A model generated the notes under the pieces. The model worked only from the letters and a program-made list of their open reading frames with translations, was not told the DNA's origin and ran no database searches. Positions 25,036 to 33,431 of a stretch of DNA of 47,241 nucleotides are shown one piece after another. The stretch is from FEB-35 sp050263095. GTDB lineage: Bacteria > Desulfobacterota > Deferrimicrobia > Deferrimicrobiales > Deferrimicrobiaceae. Location: positions 1-47,241 of the forward strand of contig JBLNEW010000054.1 of NCBI GenBank assembly GCA_050263095.1. Reading direction: 5' to 3'. The translations under genes were made by a program, and so were the position numbers. Each line of letters starts with the position of its first letter. Positions within the stretch are counted from its first letter, which is position 1.

Positions 25036-26481
25036 TTACCAGGCGCCCGTAGTAAGATACTCGTGCATGGCCGCCGCCGCCTTGCGTCCCGCCCCCATGG
25101 CGAGAATGACGGTGGCGGCGCCGATGACGATGTCGCCGCCGGCGAATACGCCCTTCTTGCTGGTCTTCCCCGTCTCCTGGTCGGCCAGGATGTTCCCCCA
25201 CTTGTTCGTGTCCAGGCCCGGGGTGGTGGCCGGGACGAGCGGGTTGGCACCGTTTCCGATCGACATGACGACAGTGTCCACGGGGAGACGGAACTCCGAT
25301 CCCTTGACGGGCACCGGGCGCCGCCGCCCGGATGAATCGGGCTCGCCCAGCTCCATCTTCTGGCACTCGATCTCGGTGACCCACGCCTCTTCGTTCCCTA
25401 TGAACCGCAAGGGATTGGTAAGGAGATGGAACTCGATCCCCTCCTCCTCGGCGTGGTGGATCTCCTCGATCCTGGCGGGCATCTCCTTTTTCGACCGGCG
25501 GTAGACCAGGTATACCTTCTCCGCCCCCATTCGCATCGCCGTGCGCGCCGCGTCCATCGCCACGTTGCCGCCGCCCACCACGGCCACGTGGCGCCCGCGC
25601 GTGAGAGGCGTGTCGGCATGCGGGAACAGGTACGCCTTCATCAGGTTGGCGCGGGTCAAAAACTCGTTGGCCGAGTAGATTCCGATCAGGTTCTCGCCGG
25701 GGATGTTCATGAAATAGGGAAGCCCCGCTCCGGTGCCGATGAAGCAGGCCTGGAATCCTTCCTCCTCCAGGAGCTCGTCGATCGTGATCGACTTGCCGAT
25801 CACCATGTTGCACTCGAGCTTGGCGCCGAGGTTGCGGATGTAGTCCACCTCCGCCTGTACGATTTCCTTGGGCAGGCGGAACTCGGGGATGCCGTACATG
25901 AGCACACCGCCCGCCTTGTGGAGCGCCTCGAAGATCGTGACGTCGTGGCCGAGCTTGACCAGGTCCCCCGCCACGGTCAGCCCCGCCGGGCCGGCGCCGA
26001 CGATCGCCACGCGCTTCCCCGTGGGAGGGTTGACCTCGGGGATCTCGACGTTTCCGGTCACCCGCTCGAAGTCGGCGACGAACCGCTCGAGCCGCCCGAT
26101 GGCCACCGGCTCGTACTTCTTGCCCAGGACGCAGGGCATCTCGCACTGCTCCTCCTGCGGGCAGACGCGGCCGCACACCGCGGGAAGGGCGTTGGTCTCC
26201 TTTATCTTCTTGGCCGCCTCGATGAATTTACCCTGCCGCACCAGGTCGATGAATTCCGGGATCTGGACCTCGACCGGGCAACCCTTGACGCAGGCGGGGT
26301 TCTTGCACTGTATGCACCGGCTCGCCTCCAGGATGGCCAGGTCCGGAGTCAGGCCGAAGGGCACCTCCCGGAAGTTCTTCTTGCGGACGTCCGGCGGCTG
26401 TTCCGGCATCGGCTGCCGGGGTATGCTTCCCACCTTGGGACGCGGGGCTTTCGGGGTCGGGGTCTGCGTCACGTCGGCCAT
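25036..26481 (-). CDS. nfnB: NADPH-dependent glutamate-synthase small-subunit-like flavoprotein (NfnB / GltA type)
   Basis: About 481 residues. N-terminal Cys-rich Fe-S region (C-x-x-C-x4-C-x3-CP, then CGRVCPQEEQCE) about 55-115, then FAD and NADPH Rossmann folds: VAIVGAGPAGLTVAGDL (about 157), VAVVGGGNVAMDAARTA (about 290), and a C-terminal GGDIVIGAATVILAMGAGRKAA block. Together with the preceding gene this is the pair of the NADH-dependent ferredoxin:NADP+ oxidoreductase (Nfn), which bifurcates electrons between ferredoxin, NADH and NADPH; the same architecture is also called sulfide dehydrogenase. The ATG shares a base with the TGA of nfnA (TGATG). The longer open frame upstream is not real. 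Confidence 0.9.
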   Translation of the reverse strand: MADVTQTPTPKAPRPKVGSIPRQPMPEQPPDVRKKNFREVPFGLTPDLAILEASRCIQCKNPACVKGCPVEVQIPEFIDLVRQGKFIEAAKKIKETNALPAVCGRVCPQEEQCEMPCVLGKKYEPVAIGRLERFVADFERVTGNVEIPEVNPPTGKRVAIVGAGPAGLTVAGDLVKLGHDVTIFEALHKAGGVLMYGIPEFRLPKEIVQAEVDYIRNLGAKLECNMVIGKSITIDELLEEEGFQACFIGTGAGLPYFMNIPGENLIGIYSANEFLTRANLMKAYLFPHADTPLTRGRHVAVVGGGNVAMDAARTAMRMGAEKVYLVYRRSKKEMPARIEEIHHAEEEGIEFHLLTNPLRFIGNEEAWVTEIECQKMELGEPDSSGRRRPVPVKGSEFRLPVDTVVMSIGNGANPLVPATTPGLDTNKWGNILADQETGKTSKKGVFAGGDIVIGAATVILAMGAGRKAAAAMHEYLTTGAW

Positions 26482-27392
26482 CAGCTCACACCTCCCGTCG
26501 TCACGGCCGCGGGTTTCGCAGTCCCGGGGTTTCCCGCGTTGGGGGCTGCCGATCCCATGCACTTGCCGTCCTTGTGCAGGAACTGGTCCATCGCCTCCTT
26601 CTCTTCCTTCAAGTAAGCGCGGTTGCGCATCACAAGCTCCTTGTAGTCGACCTCGTGCCCGTCGAACTCCGGGCCGTCGACGCACACGAACCTCGTCTTC
26701 CCGCCGACGGACACCCTGCACGCCCCGCACATCCCTGTTGCGTCCACCATTATGGGATTAAGGCTTACGACCGTCTTTATGCCGTGGGGTCGGGTCACCT
26801 CGGCCACGGCCCTCATCATCGGCACCGGGCCGATGGCGATGCACAGGTCTATCTTCGTGCCGGCGTCGATCAGCTCCTGCAGCGCCGTCGTAACGAACCC
26901 TTTTTTCGCGTAGGAGCCGTCATCGGTGGTAACGGTTATCCGATCGGAGATCGCTCTCATCTCATCCTCGAGGATGAGAAGTTCCTTCGTCCTGGCGCCC
27001 ACGATGGAGATCAGGTGGTTCCCCGCACGCTTGAAGGCAGTCGCAATGGGAAGGAGGGGCGCCGCCCCGATGCCGCCGCCGATGCCGACGACCGTTCCGA
27101 GGTTTTCGACGTGGGTCGGAAGGCCGAGAGGGCCCACCACGTCCAGCACGGTATCCCCCGCCTTCAATCCCGCCAATTCGGCCGTCGATTTCCCGACCGC
27201 CTGGAATATGATGGTAACCGTCCCCTCCGAAGCGTCGGAATCGACGATGGTCAGCGGAATCCGCTCGCCCATTTCTCCACGCCTTATGACCAGGAACTGC
27301 CCCGCCTTGCGCTTACGGGCGATCCGGGGCGCCACGATCCTCTGGAGGACGACGTTCTTGGCGATTTCTCTGCTTTCGACGATGGGGAACAA
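26481..27392 (-). CDS. nfnA: Ferredoxin-NADP+ reductase-like subunit (NfnA type)
   Basis: 303 residues of the dihydroorotate-dehydrogenase electron-transfer family: FAD-binding barrel (about 1-100), NAD-binding domain with VVGIGGGIGAAPLLPIA, and a [2Fe-2S] site with Cys in GMCGACRVSVGG and RFVCVDGPEF. A C-terminal Ala/Pro/Thr tail is extra. It starts with TTG, GGAGG about 9 bases upstream, and overlaps nfnB by one base, forming a two-gene operon. Sequence cannot distinguish Nfn from older 'sulfide dehydrogenase' naming. Confidence 0.9.
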   Translation of the reverse strand: MFPIVESREIAKNVVLQRIVAPRIARKRKAGQFLVIRRGEMGERIPLTIVDSDASEGTVTIIFQAVGKSTAELAGLKAGDTVLDVVGPLGLPTHVENLGTVVGIGGGIGAAPLLPIATAFKRAGNHLISIVGARTKELLILEDEMRAISDRITVTTDDGSYAKKGFVTTALQELIDAGTKIDLCIAIGPVPMMRAVAEVTRPHGIKTVVSLNPIMVDATGMCGACRVSVGGKTRFVCVDGPEFDGHEVDYKELVMRNRAYLKEEKEAMDQFLHKDGKCMGSAAPNAGNPGTAKPAAVTTGGVS

Positions 27393-27483
27393 GGAGTATC
27401 CTCCGCGCCCGCCGGAAGGAGTGGCGGACTTGCATGATGTCTTTTCCGTTTTGGCAGGGCCTAACCGGCATTAAATCGGTCGA

Positions 27484-27512
27484 AGAATACCCCTTTCCAT
27501 GGAAACAATCAA
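27484..27512 (-). promoter_or_regulatory. Probable sigma-70-type promoter of nfnAB
   Basis: Minus strand: TTGATT (27507-27512), 17 bases, TATTCT (27484-27489). The -35 overlaps the engB stop. A leader of about 85 bases separates it from the TTG start of nfnA. Confidence 0.45.
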
Positions 27513-28066
27513 GCGGAAAAGGAGGACCGGATATCCCGCCATAAAATGTCAATCCCCTCGCGCGTTTTTGCCGACACAAGCAGCGGCGCGGGCGTTCCGT
27601 CGCCCCCCGGCACCGCGAAGCGGGCGCAGGCCTCCGCCCGTTCCGCCGCCGAGAGCTTGTCGACCTTCGTACCCACCCAGCGGCAAGGGATGCCATGCGC
27701 CGAAAGATAGGAAGAGAGCGTCCGTTCCTCCTCTCCCGGCCCCCTGCGTACATCCACCAGCAGGTACACCTTCCTGAGGCGGCGGCACGAGGAAAGGTAC
27801 CCTTCCACCAGCTTTTTCCAGGCGTCCCGCTCCACCCGGGAAACCTTCGCGTATCCGTATCCCGGGAGGTCGACGAAGGCGAATTTTCCCTCAATTTCGA
27901 AAAAGGCAAGACCCCTTGTCCGCCCGGGGGTCCTGCTTACGTGGGCAAGCCGCCTGTGCCCTACGAGGGCGTTCAGCAGGGAGGATTTCCCGACATTCGA
28001 ACGGCCGGCGAACGCCACCTGGGGCAACGCTACCCCTGGCCATCCCTCCCCCGTCGGATCGAACAT
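27509..28066 (-). CDS. engB: Ribosome-biogenesis GTPase EngB (YihA/YsxC)
   Basis: 185-residue TRAFAC GTPase needed for 50S assembly. G1 GRSNVGKS (21-28), G3 DLPGYG with the family's following YAKVS, G4 TKVD, G5 SAKT. The N-terminus is short compared with typical family members, and no ribosome binding site is evident at the ATG, so the start is the weak point. It ends the transcript that begins with the SurA-like gene. Confidence 0.94.
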   Translation of the reverse strand: MFDPTGEGWPGVALPQVAFAGRSNVGKSSLLNALVGHRRLAHVSRTPGRTRGLAFFEIEGKFAFVDLPGYGYAKVSRVERDAWKKLVEGYLSSCRRLRKVYLLVDVRRGPGEEERTLSSYLSAHGIPCRWVGTKVDKLSAAERAEACARFAVPGGDGTPAPLLVSAKTREGIDILWRDIRSSFSA

Positions 28067-28102
28067 GATAAAACGCGCCGGGGAAGGCAGGGCCGTCCCT
28101 CC

Positions 28103-28702
28103 TTATCGCTTCAGGACGGCCTGGACTGCTTTTTCCAAATCCTCTTCCCTCACGTGCCCGGCCCTTGCAAGCGCGATTTTACCCGTCCTGTCTATCAGAT
28201 AGAGGGTCGGCGTCCCGGAAACCCCGAAAGGATCGGCGGCCTTGAAGGATTCCCTGGAGTCGAGCTCGTCTATCAGAATCCTGAACGTGTACCCTTCCTG
28301 CTTCGCGAAGCCCACGATGCTTTTTTTGAGCGGCTCCCCGTCGACGGTGACGGCGACGACCTCCAGCCCTGCGTCCTTGTACCGGGCGTGGATCTTCTGG
28401 ACGATCGGCATCTCGAACCTGCACTTCTCGCAGAACATCGACCAGAAAACGAGGAGGACCGGCTTCCTGCCCCTTTGCTCCGAGAGATTGAACGTGGTCC
28501 CGGCGGTGTCCTTTACGCTGAACTCGGGCGCAACGGCCCCCGCTTCCAGCATCTTCATACCATCGCCGGCCGGAGCGCCGGCAGTCGGATGGGGCATAGC
28601 CCTGTCCTTTTCCTGCGCCCGGGAATCCCCCGCGCCGCCCGAAAGGATGCAGGCGCACACGGCGACTATCAGGACTTTACCGACGGGAACGCGCATCGCC
28701 AT
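28103..28702 (-). CDS. TlpA-like thiol-disulfide oxidoreductase
   Basis: 199 residues. A signal peptide (1-29) and short linker precede a thioredoxin fold with active site FCEKC near residues 90-94 and a cis-Pro in VSGTPTLYLIDR. It is a periplasmic thiol reductase of the TlpA/ResA class, with roles in cytochrome c maturation or protein folding. It is 19 bases behind the SurA-like lipoprotein gene, so a folding role is reasonable. A second TlpA-like protein lies at 44925-45479. Confidence 0.9.
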   Translation of the reverse strand: MAMRVPVGKVLIVAVCACILSGGAGDSRAQEKDRAMPHPTAGAPAGDGMKMLEAGAVAPEFSVKDTAGTTFNLSEQRGRKPVLLVFWSMFCEKCRFEMPIVQKIHARYKDAGLEVVAVTVDGEPLKKSIVGFAKQEGYTFRILIDELDSRESFKAADPFGVSGTPTLYLIDRTGKIALARAGHVREEDLEKAVQAVLKR

Positions 28703-28721
28703 CGTCCCCCGAATGCCCTCT

Positions 28722-29801
28722 TCACACCTTCGGAAGCACCGATTCGTTGACGGTTATCTTCGCCTTCTTCTTCAGCTCCTGTATATAGTCTTCCAGCGCC
28801 TTCTTCTTCTTGTTGTTCTGGAGAAAACCCCGCAGCTGTTCCTTGACCGCCGCAAGGGGAACCTTCTTCCCGTCCCGGACCAGCATCTGGGCATGCTCGG
28901 TATAGGCCTCCCCGATTTCCTTGTCCGTGACGGAAATGTCCTTCAGCACGACCTTGTCCGCAAGCTGGCTTATGAGAATGGATCGCTCGATTTCCTTCCT
29001 GATCGATTTCGCGGCATCCGACCCCTCGACGCCCTGCTTCTTCGCGTGCGCGGCCAGAGCCCTTCCGGTCAGCTCCCTGTCCAGTACCCGTTCGATGAAC
29101 ATGGGATTCTTCGACAGGTCCTGCGCGCCGTGCATGTCGGGAGCCAATGTGCCGATCAGCCGCTTAACGTCCCCGTAGCTGACCTTCTCGGCCCCCGCGG
29201 TCCCCAGGATCGCGCCGTCGTCTACCTTTTCCCCCTTGCCGATCTTCTGTATGGCGCCCTGGTTGACCTCGAAGGGATTTTCCTTTTTAACCGTTGCGAT
29301 GAGGTCGGCCTCGATCTTGCGCCTCATCCTCTCCGTCAATATCTGGCTTGCGCGGGCGCCGGCGTCCTTCTCGGATATGTTGTTGTCGGACTGCCGGAGT
29401 TTCTTGGCCTCCTCCTGGATATCCTTGTCCTGGGCCTTGCCCTTGGACTCCATCTCCTTGCGGAAGAGAGCCGTGATCAGGACGCCCTGCTCGCTCTGGG
29501 CAAGGGCCTGCCGGAACTCCGCCGTGTTGTCCAGTCCTTTCGCCCTTGCGTCCTGCGCCAGGAGCCGGCCCGCGACCAGTCGGTCCAGGGCCTCCTTCTT
29601 CCTTTCGGCGGGCACCTTCTCCGCCGGCGCATCTCCTCCACGGAAGCCCAGCACTTCGCGCAGCTCGTAAACCTTGAGATCCTCGCCGTTCACCGACGCC
29701 ACCGTTTCGTTCTTCAGGTCCGACTTCGAGCAGCCTGCAACGACCCCCGCCAGCGCCACGGCGAAAAGCAGCAAGACGGCGCTCCGGAATGTTCTCCTCA
29801 C
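28722..29801 (-). CDS. SurA-like periplasmic chaperone lipoprotein
   Basis: 359 residues. Signal with lipobox VAGC (Cys near residue 24) predicts a lipoprotein. N-terminal SurA_N-like region (VASVNGEDLKVYELREVLG, then an Arg/Leu-rich helical part) and a C-terminal helical lobe. I cannot find the parvulin domain (no ARHIL-like block or conserved His/Phe set), so prolyl isomerase activity is not supported; a chaperone without PPIase is the better description. GTG start with AGGAG upstream. It leads the operon surA-like, tlpA, engB. Confidence 0.78.
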   Translation of the reverse strand: MRRTFRSAVLLLFAVALAGVVAGCSKSDLKNETVASVNGEDLKVYELREVLGFRGGDAPAEKVPAERKKEALDRLVAGRLLAQDARAKGLDNTAEFRQALAQSEQGVLITALFRKEMESKGKAQDKDIQEEAKKLRQSDNNISEKDAGARASQILTERMRRKIEADLIATVKKENPFEVNQGAIQKIGKGEKVDDGAILGTAGAEKVSYGDVKRLIGTLAPDMHGAQDLSKNPMFIERVLDRELTGRALAAHAKKQGVEGSDAAKSIRKEIERSILISQLADKVVLKDISVTDKEIGEAYTEHAQMLVRDGKKVPLAAVKEQLRGFLQNNKKKKALEDYIQELKKKAKITVNESVLPKV

Positions 29802-29949
29802 TTTTCTTCTCCTCTCGATTGACTTTACACGAGCAGTTTTTCGGTCCGCGATGCCGCCTCGCCTGCGGGGAAGACCTTTTCATGGCGGGAAGATACGATC
29901 GCCGCAGCGGATGGAGCGCAGGGCGCGCGACAATCCGAAGATTCATGTG

Positions 29950-29977
29950 ATTTTAAACCATCGCGGCCAAGAGTCAA
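29950..29977 (-). promoter_or_regulatory. Sigma-70-type promoter of the SurA-like-tlpA-engB operon
   Basis: Minus strand: TTGACT (29972-29977), 16 bases, TAAAAT (29950-29955). The -35 covers the stop codon of the upstream SPASM gene, and about 150 untranslated bases follow. In the rest of this 172-bp gap I see no gene or known RNA. Confidence 0.55.
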
Positions 29978-30915
29978 AGTTCGAAGTTTCGGCCTCCAGC
30001 CGCCGCGGGCCGTTCCGGGCCCGATGGTTCCGACCCGGCGGTCAAACCGGATACGGGGTAGGCAAGCCCGGGACAGCCGGAAAGACAACCCTTCAGCTGG
30101 TCGCACGGCTCGCAGGATGCAGGCACGGCGCGGAGCACGTCCAGGATCTGCACCCTGGCGGGCGAGCGCCATATCTTCTCGAAGGTCCTCTCCTGCAGAT
30201 TCCCGAGGCGGACCGGCAGGGAGTCGCAGGGATAAACATTGCCTTCCCAGTCCACGTACGCGAGCGCAGAGGCCGCCCGGCATCCCGAAAAACCGACCTC
30301 CTCCCCCGCGCCGCCGCCGAAAACGCCGCGGAGAAGCTTCCAGAAGAAATAATCGTGCACGACGAGCTTCTTTCCCGCAAGGGGGATCGCAAGGCGCGAG
30401 ATTCTCTCCGCCGCCTCCCGAAGGCGTTCCCGGCCCGGGACGGGAACGTGCCCCACCTCCGCCAGGGCGCGTACGGCGTTGATGTTCGTCAGGTGGATCG
30501 AGCGCGCTTCGCTCTCCGAGAACTCTTCCATGACATCGGGAAAATGCGCGAGCGAGTCCGCGTCGACCGTCATCGAGATCGACGCCGCCCCGTGCGGAAG
30601 CAAATCCAGGAACGGAGCGTTCGAATCTACTTTCCAGATGAAATCCATCGCATATCCGCGCAGCGCGGCGGATGTCGCGCCGGGGAAAAGCCGCAACGTG
30701 GCCTCGATCCGGGAATTGCCCTTTTGCACTTCGGTGAAGATCGCGGGGAGCTCGCCGAGCCCTTTTTCCCCCTCGATCCCGAGCTCGACGACCCGCGGGG
30801 ACGCCTCGCGGATCTGGCGCGCTATGCGCTTTGTCCGTCCGGCCTTGCCGTGGAAATCCACATCCCACCGGATGCATGCCGGCATGCAATCACCCAAAGC
30901 AACCCCCCTGATCAT
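29974..30915 (-). CDS. SPASM-domain protein, GeoRSP-like, without radical SAM cysteines
   Basis: 313 residues. The fold resembles radical SAM/SPASM enzymes, but the N-terminal CX3CX2C motif is absent: CMPACIRW has only two of the three Cys. The C-terminal SPASM-like region is Cys-rich: FSGCRAA, YPCDSLPVRLGN, then CEPCDQLKGCLSGCPG. This matches my recollection of the SPASM member of the 'GeoRSP' set of Geobacter, which works beside a separate radical SAM protein and a PqqD-like chaperone. It overlaps the PqqD-like stop by 4 bases. The radical SAM partner is not in the window. The product is unknown. Confidence 0.75.
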   Translation of the reverse strand: MIRGVALGDCMPACIRWDVDFHGKAGRTKRIARQIREASPRVVELGIEGEKGLGELPAIFTEVQKGNSRIEATLRLFPGATSAALRGYAMDFIWKVDSNAPFLDLLPHGAASISMTVDADSLAHFPDVMEEFSESEARSIHLTNINAVRALAEVGHVPVPGRERLREAAERISRLAIPLAGKKLVVHDYFFWKLLRGVFGGGAGEEVGFSGCRAASALAYVDWEGNVYPCDSLPVRLGNLQERTFEKIWRSPARVQILDVLRAVPASCEPCDQLKGCLSGCPGLAYPVSGLTAGSEPSGPERPAAAGGRNFEL

Positions 30916-31229
30916 TGTTCCTCAATTGTAACCCATCCGCGCTCCTTGATGCCGCCGAGGAACTCCATTACAGCCTCCCGGGTCTCTCCCGGCTCCCAGC
31001 CGAACAGCGCGGCGATCTCCGCCGAGATCTTCTCGACCGAGTTGATGCCGTTTATACGTGTCCAGATCTCCGCCCCCACCAGGTTAAGCTGATGTATCGA
31101 TCCGCCGACCATAAGGGTCAGGACCCCCATGTCCTCGTACTCGTCTTCCTTCCGGGCCTTGTCCCAGGCCAGCGCTTGCATCCCTTTTTCCAGCCGCCAG
31201 ACAACCTCCGGATTCCTCTTGGGCTTCAT
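30912..31229 (-). CDS. PqqD-family peptide-chaperone-like protein
   Basis: 105 residues of the PqqD winged-helix fold: VGAEIWTRINGINSVEKISAEI-type core near 51-72, which in known systems binds a precursor peptide and hands it to a radical SAM enzyme. A longer open frame upstream is a shadow of the DUF362 gene; the ATG at 31229, 5 bases after the DUF362 stop, starts the family domain. It overlaps the SPASM gene (ATGA). No candidate precursor peptide was found near it. Confidence 0.85.
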   Translation of the reverse strand: MKPKRNPEVVWRLEKGMQALAWDKARKEDEYEDMGVLTLMVGGSIHQLNLVGAEIWTRINGINSVEKISAEIAALFGWEPGETREAVMEFLGGIKERGWVTIEEQ

Positions 31230-31234
31230 CGCGC

Positions 31235-32197
31235 TCACGCCTCCACCACGCGGATCTGCGCGGGGGACGACACGCCGAGCCTGACTTCGAGCGCCTTCTG
31301 GATATGCGCCACGTCCCGGGCCTTCAATCCGAAAACCTTCTCCGCGGCGACCACGTCCGCCGCCGCTACGTCCGCCGAGGCGAAGATGATCCCCGGCGCG
31401 CGCACGTCGGCGAGGTTGCCGCCGGTCGGCCCGTTGCGCACGAGCACGCGCGTGGCATCGATGACCGTGAGGCTCGAAGGAAGCCGCCGGTTGAGGTCCA
31501 CGAGGCACTCCGACAGGTTGAAATGGATCTGTCCCCTGTTTCCACCCATAACTCCCATCATGTTCTTCAATCCCAGGGTGACGGTGGAGAGCGAGTGGTG
31601 CTTGGCCACCGGGATGTTGACGATCCTGTCGGCCTCGAGCGCGTCGCGGTAGAGGTCCCACTCCTTCATGGCCAGCGCTCCTGGGATCGACGTCCGGCGG
31701 AATTTCCGGTCCTCGACGTGGTACATCCTCAATGAACCCGACGCGCCGTGCTTCTTCCCGAATGCCTCGAGCGCCGACTGGATGCCGCTGTTGGCGTAGC
31801 ACCGCCGGGGCTCGTTGCAGGGCCGGTCGAAGACCCGCACCTCCTTCGCGCCCGCCGAAAGGCACATCTCCGCCAGCGCGACGACCACGTCCGGATTCGT
31901 GTTGGCCGCCTGTTCGGGCGTGCGGTCCCACCCGATGTTCGGCTTCAAAACGACGACGTCGCCGCGCGATACGAACGACCGCATGCCGCCAAGCGCCGCG
32001 ATCGCCCTTCGGACATTCCCGCCGGGGTCGCTCCCGTGCGCCGAAGACACCTTGGGGCCGGTTTCCTGCGCCGCGGAAGCTTCCGGGACGCTCAATCCTC
32101 CACCCCGCAGCCAGCCGGCGCCTCCTCCAGCCAGAATACCCGCGGCTCCTCCCGCCATCCTGAGGAACTTCCTGCGGCTCCAAAGGCACTCGTTCAT
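31235..32197 (-). CDS. Tat-exported DUF362 protein
   Basis: About 320 residues. A twin-arginine signal (SRRKFLRMAGG, about 7-17) followed by a DUF362 domain: VVLKPNIGWDRTPEQAANTNPDVV, NIPVAKHHSLSTVTLGLKNMMG and ADVVAAEKVFG-type blocks. The function of DUF362 is not settled; some members carry Fe-S domains, but none is seen here. The frame opens at 32251, but the ATG at 32197 behind GGGAG gives a proper Tat signal. It is followed closely by the PqqD-like and SPASM genes, so the three probably act together. Confidence 0.85.
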   Translation of the reverse strand: MNECLWSRRKFLRMAGGAAGILAGGGAGWLRGGGLSVPEASAAQETGPKVSSAHGSDPGGNVRRAIAALGGMRSFVSRGDVVVLKPNIGWDRTPEQAANTNPDVVVALAEMCLSAGAKEVRVFDRPCNEPRRCYANSGIQSALEAFGKKHGASGSLRMYHVEDRKFRRTSIPGALAMKEWDLYRDALEADRIVNIPVAKHHSLSTVTLGLKNMMGVMGGNRGQIHFNLSECLVDLNRRLPSSLTVIDATRVLVRNGPTGGNLADVRAPGIIFASADVAAADVVAAEKVFGLKARDVAHIQKALEVRLGVSSPAQIRVVEA

Positions 32198-32333
32198 CGA
32201 AACTCCCGCCTGCCGGAATGCCGGAATCGCCGGCATAAAAAGAGTAGTCATGATACGCGGGTCCTAGCGGAAATTCCACATGGGGTAACGGCTATGCTAT
32301 AAAAATAGAAATCGCCTGAGCGAAAGAGCCAAC

Positions 32334-33053
32334 TTGAATCCATCCGTCAACTACGCCCCCCCGCGAGTGCTGGTCGCAATCCCCGCGTTTCGGGAAGGTA
32401 AATCCATCGGGGCGGTCGTCGCGTCGATCAGGGAAAAATTCCCTTACGACGTCCTTGTCGTCAACGACGGGTCTCCCGACGATACCTCCTCCGCAGCCAG
32501 GAGGGCCGGCGCCAAGGTTCTCGACCTCCCTTGCAACCTGGGTATAGGCGGTGCGGTGCAGACCGCCTTCATTTTCGCGAACAACAACGGTTACGACGCG
32601 CTCGTCCGGATAGACGGGGACGGCCAGCACGAGATAGAGGACATACCAGGCGTTCTTGAACCGATACTGGCGGGAAATGCCGACGCCGTGATCGGTTCCA
32701 GGTTCCTGGGCGAGACGCGATACAGGAGCTCGATCCCCAGGATATTCGGCATTCACTTCTTCCGCCTCCTGGTGAACCGTTTCACCGGGTACCGGGTCAC
32801 GGATCCGACGTCCGGATTCTTCGCCATCAACCGGCGGCTGATCGAGTTCTATTCCTCGCATTACCCTTCCGACTACCCCGAGGTGGACGCGTACATCCTG
32901 ATGCATCGCCTCGGCGCCAGGACCGCGGAGGTCCCGGTCAGGATGCACGCGCGGACGGAGGGAAAATCCTCAATAACCACTTTCGATGCGATGTATTATA
33001 TGGTCAAGGTAACGCTTTCTTTCATTATTAACGCCATAAGGAGAATCGATTGA
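32334..33053 (+). CDS. Family 2 glycosyltransferase (dolichyl-phosphate-mannose-synthase-like)
   Basis: 239 residues, GT-A fold. VLVAIPAFREGKSIG and VVNDGSPDDT mark the nucleotide-sugar site; RIDGDGQHEIEDI is the DxD-like metal site; PTSGFFAINR follows. It transfers a sugar to a lipid carrier or glycan. It starts with TTG and has no clear ribosome binding site. It overlaps the DUF2304 gene by 4 bases (TTGA), a common pairing in polysaccharide loci. Confidence 0.88.
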   Translation: MNPSVNYAPPRVLVAIPAFREGKSIGAVVASIREKFPYDVLVVNDGSPDDTSSAARRAGAKVLDLPCNLGIGGAVQTAFIFANNNGYDALVRIDGDGQHEIEDIPGVLEPILAGNADAVIGSRFLGETRYRSSIPRIFGIHFFRLLVNRFTGYRVTDPTSGFFAINRRLIEFYSSHYPSDYPEVDAYILMHRLGARTAEVPVRMHARTEGKSSITTFDAMYYMVKVTLSFIINAIRRID

Positions 33054-33403
33054 ACAGGGTTGCCCTCCTGTCCGTGTGCATGTCAGTCGCCCTGCTCGTT
33101 TATATCCTGGAAATGGTGCGCAGGAGGCGGCTGCGGGAGGAATACTCGATATTGTGGCTTGCGGGCAGCCTGGTGATCCTTATCCTGTCCGTAAAGAGGG
33201 ACTGGCTGGTTTGGTTGTCATTGGCGGCAGGAATCGCCTACCCGCCGTCGTTCCTGTTCCTCGTAGGAATATTTTTCGTAATCCTCATTCTCATCCACTT
33301 CTCGATCGCGATTTCGAAGCTCCACCATATGAACAAGAGGATGGCGCAGGAGATCGCATTGCTGAAAATCAAGAGCACGGACGATTCGGACATGTCCATT
33401 TAA
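33050..33403 (+). CDS. DUF2304 membrane protein
   Basis: 117 residues, three hydrophobic helices (about 4-21, 33-48, 66-90), an Arg-rich loop after the first (RRRRLREEYSILWL) typical of DUF2304. It starts with TTG overlapping the previous stop. Often found after GT2 genes, maybe as a partner of the lipid-linked sugar transfer; no catalytic function is known. Confidence 0.85.
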   Translation: MNRVALLSVCMSVALLVYILEMVRRRRLREEYSILWLAGSLVILILSVKRDWLVWLSLAAGIAYPPSFLFLVGIFFVILILIHFSIAISKLHHMNKRMAQEIALLKIKSTDDSDMSI

Positions 33404-33431
33404 ATCTCTGCAATTTCACTTCAAATTCAGT

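Noticed and set aside
24695..26176. A 493-codon open frame on the minus strand across nfnB and the inverted-repeat element
   Set aside because: It is out of frame with the flavoprotein motifs of nfnB, and the part over the repeat and the convergent gene is shadow sequence.
32200..32240. GCCGGAATGCCGGAATCGCC-like short repeats before the DUF362 gene
   Set aside because: They look like a fragment of a common intergenic GC-rich repeat, but only one degenerate copy is visible, so no repeat family can be supported.
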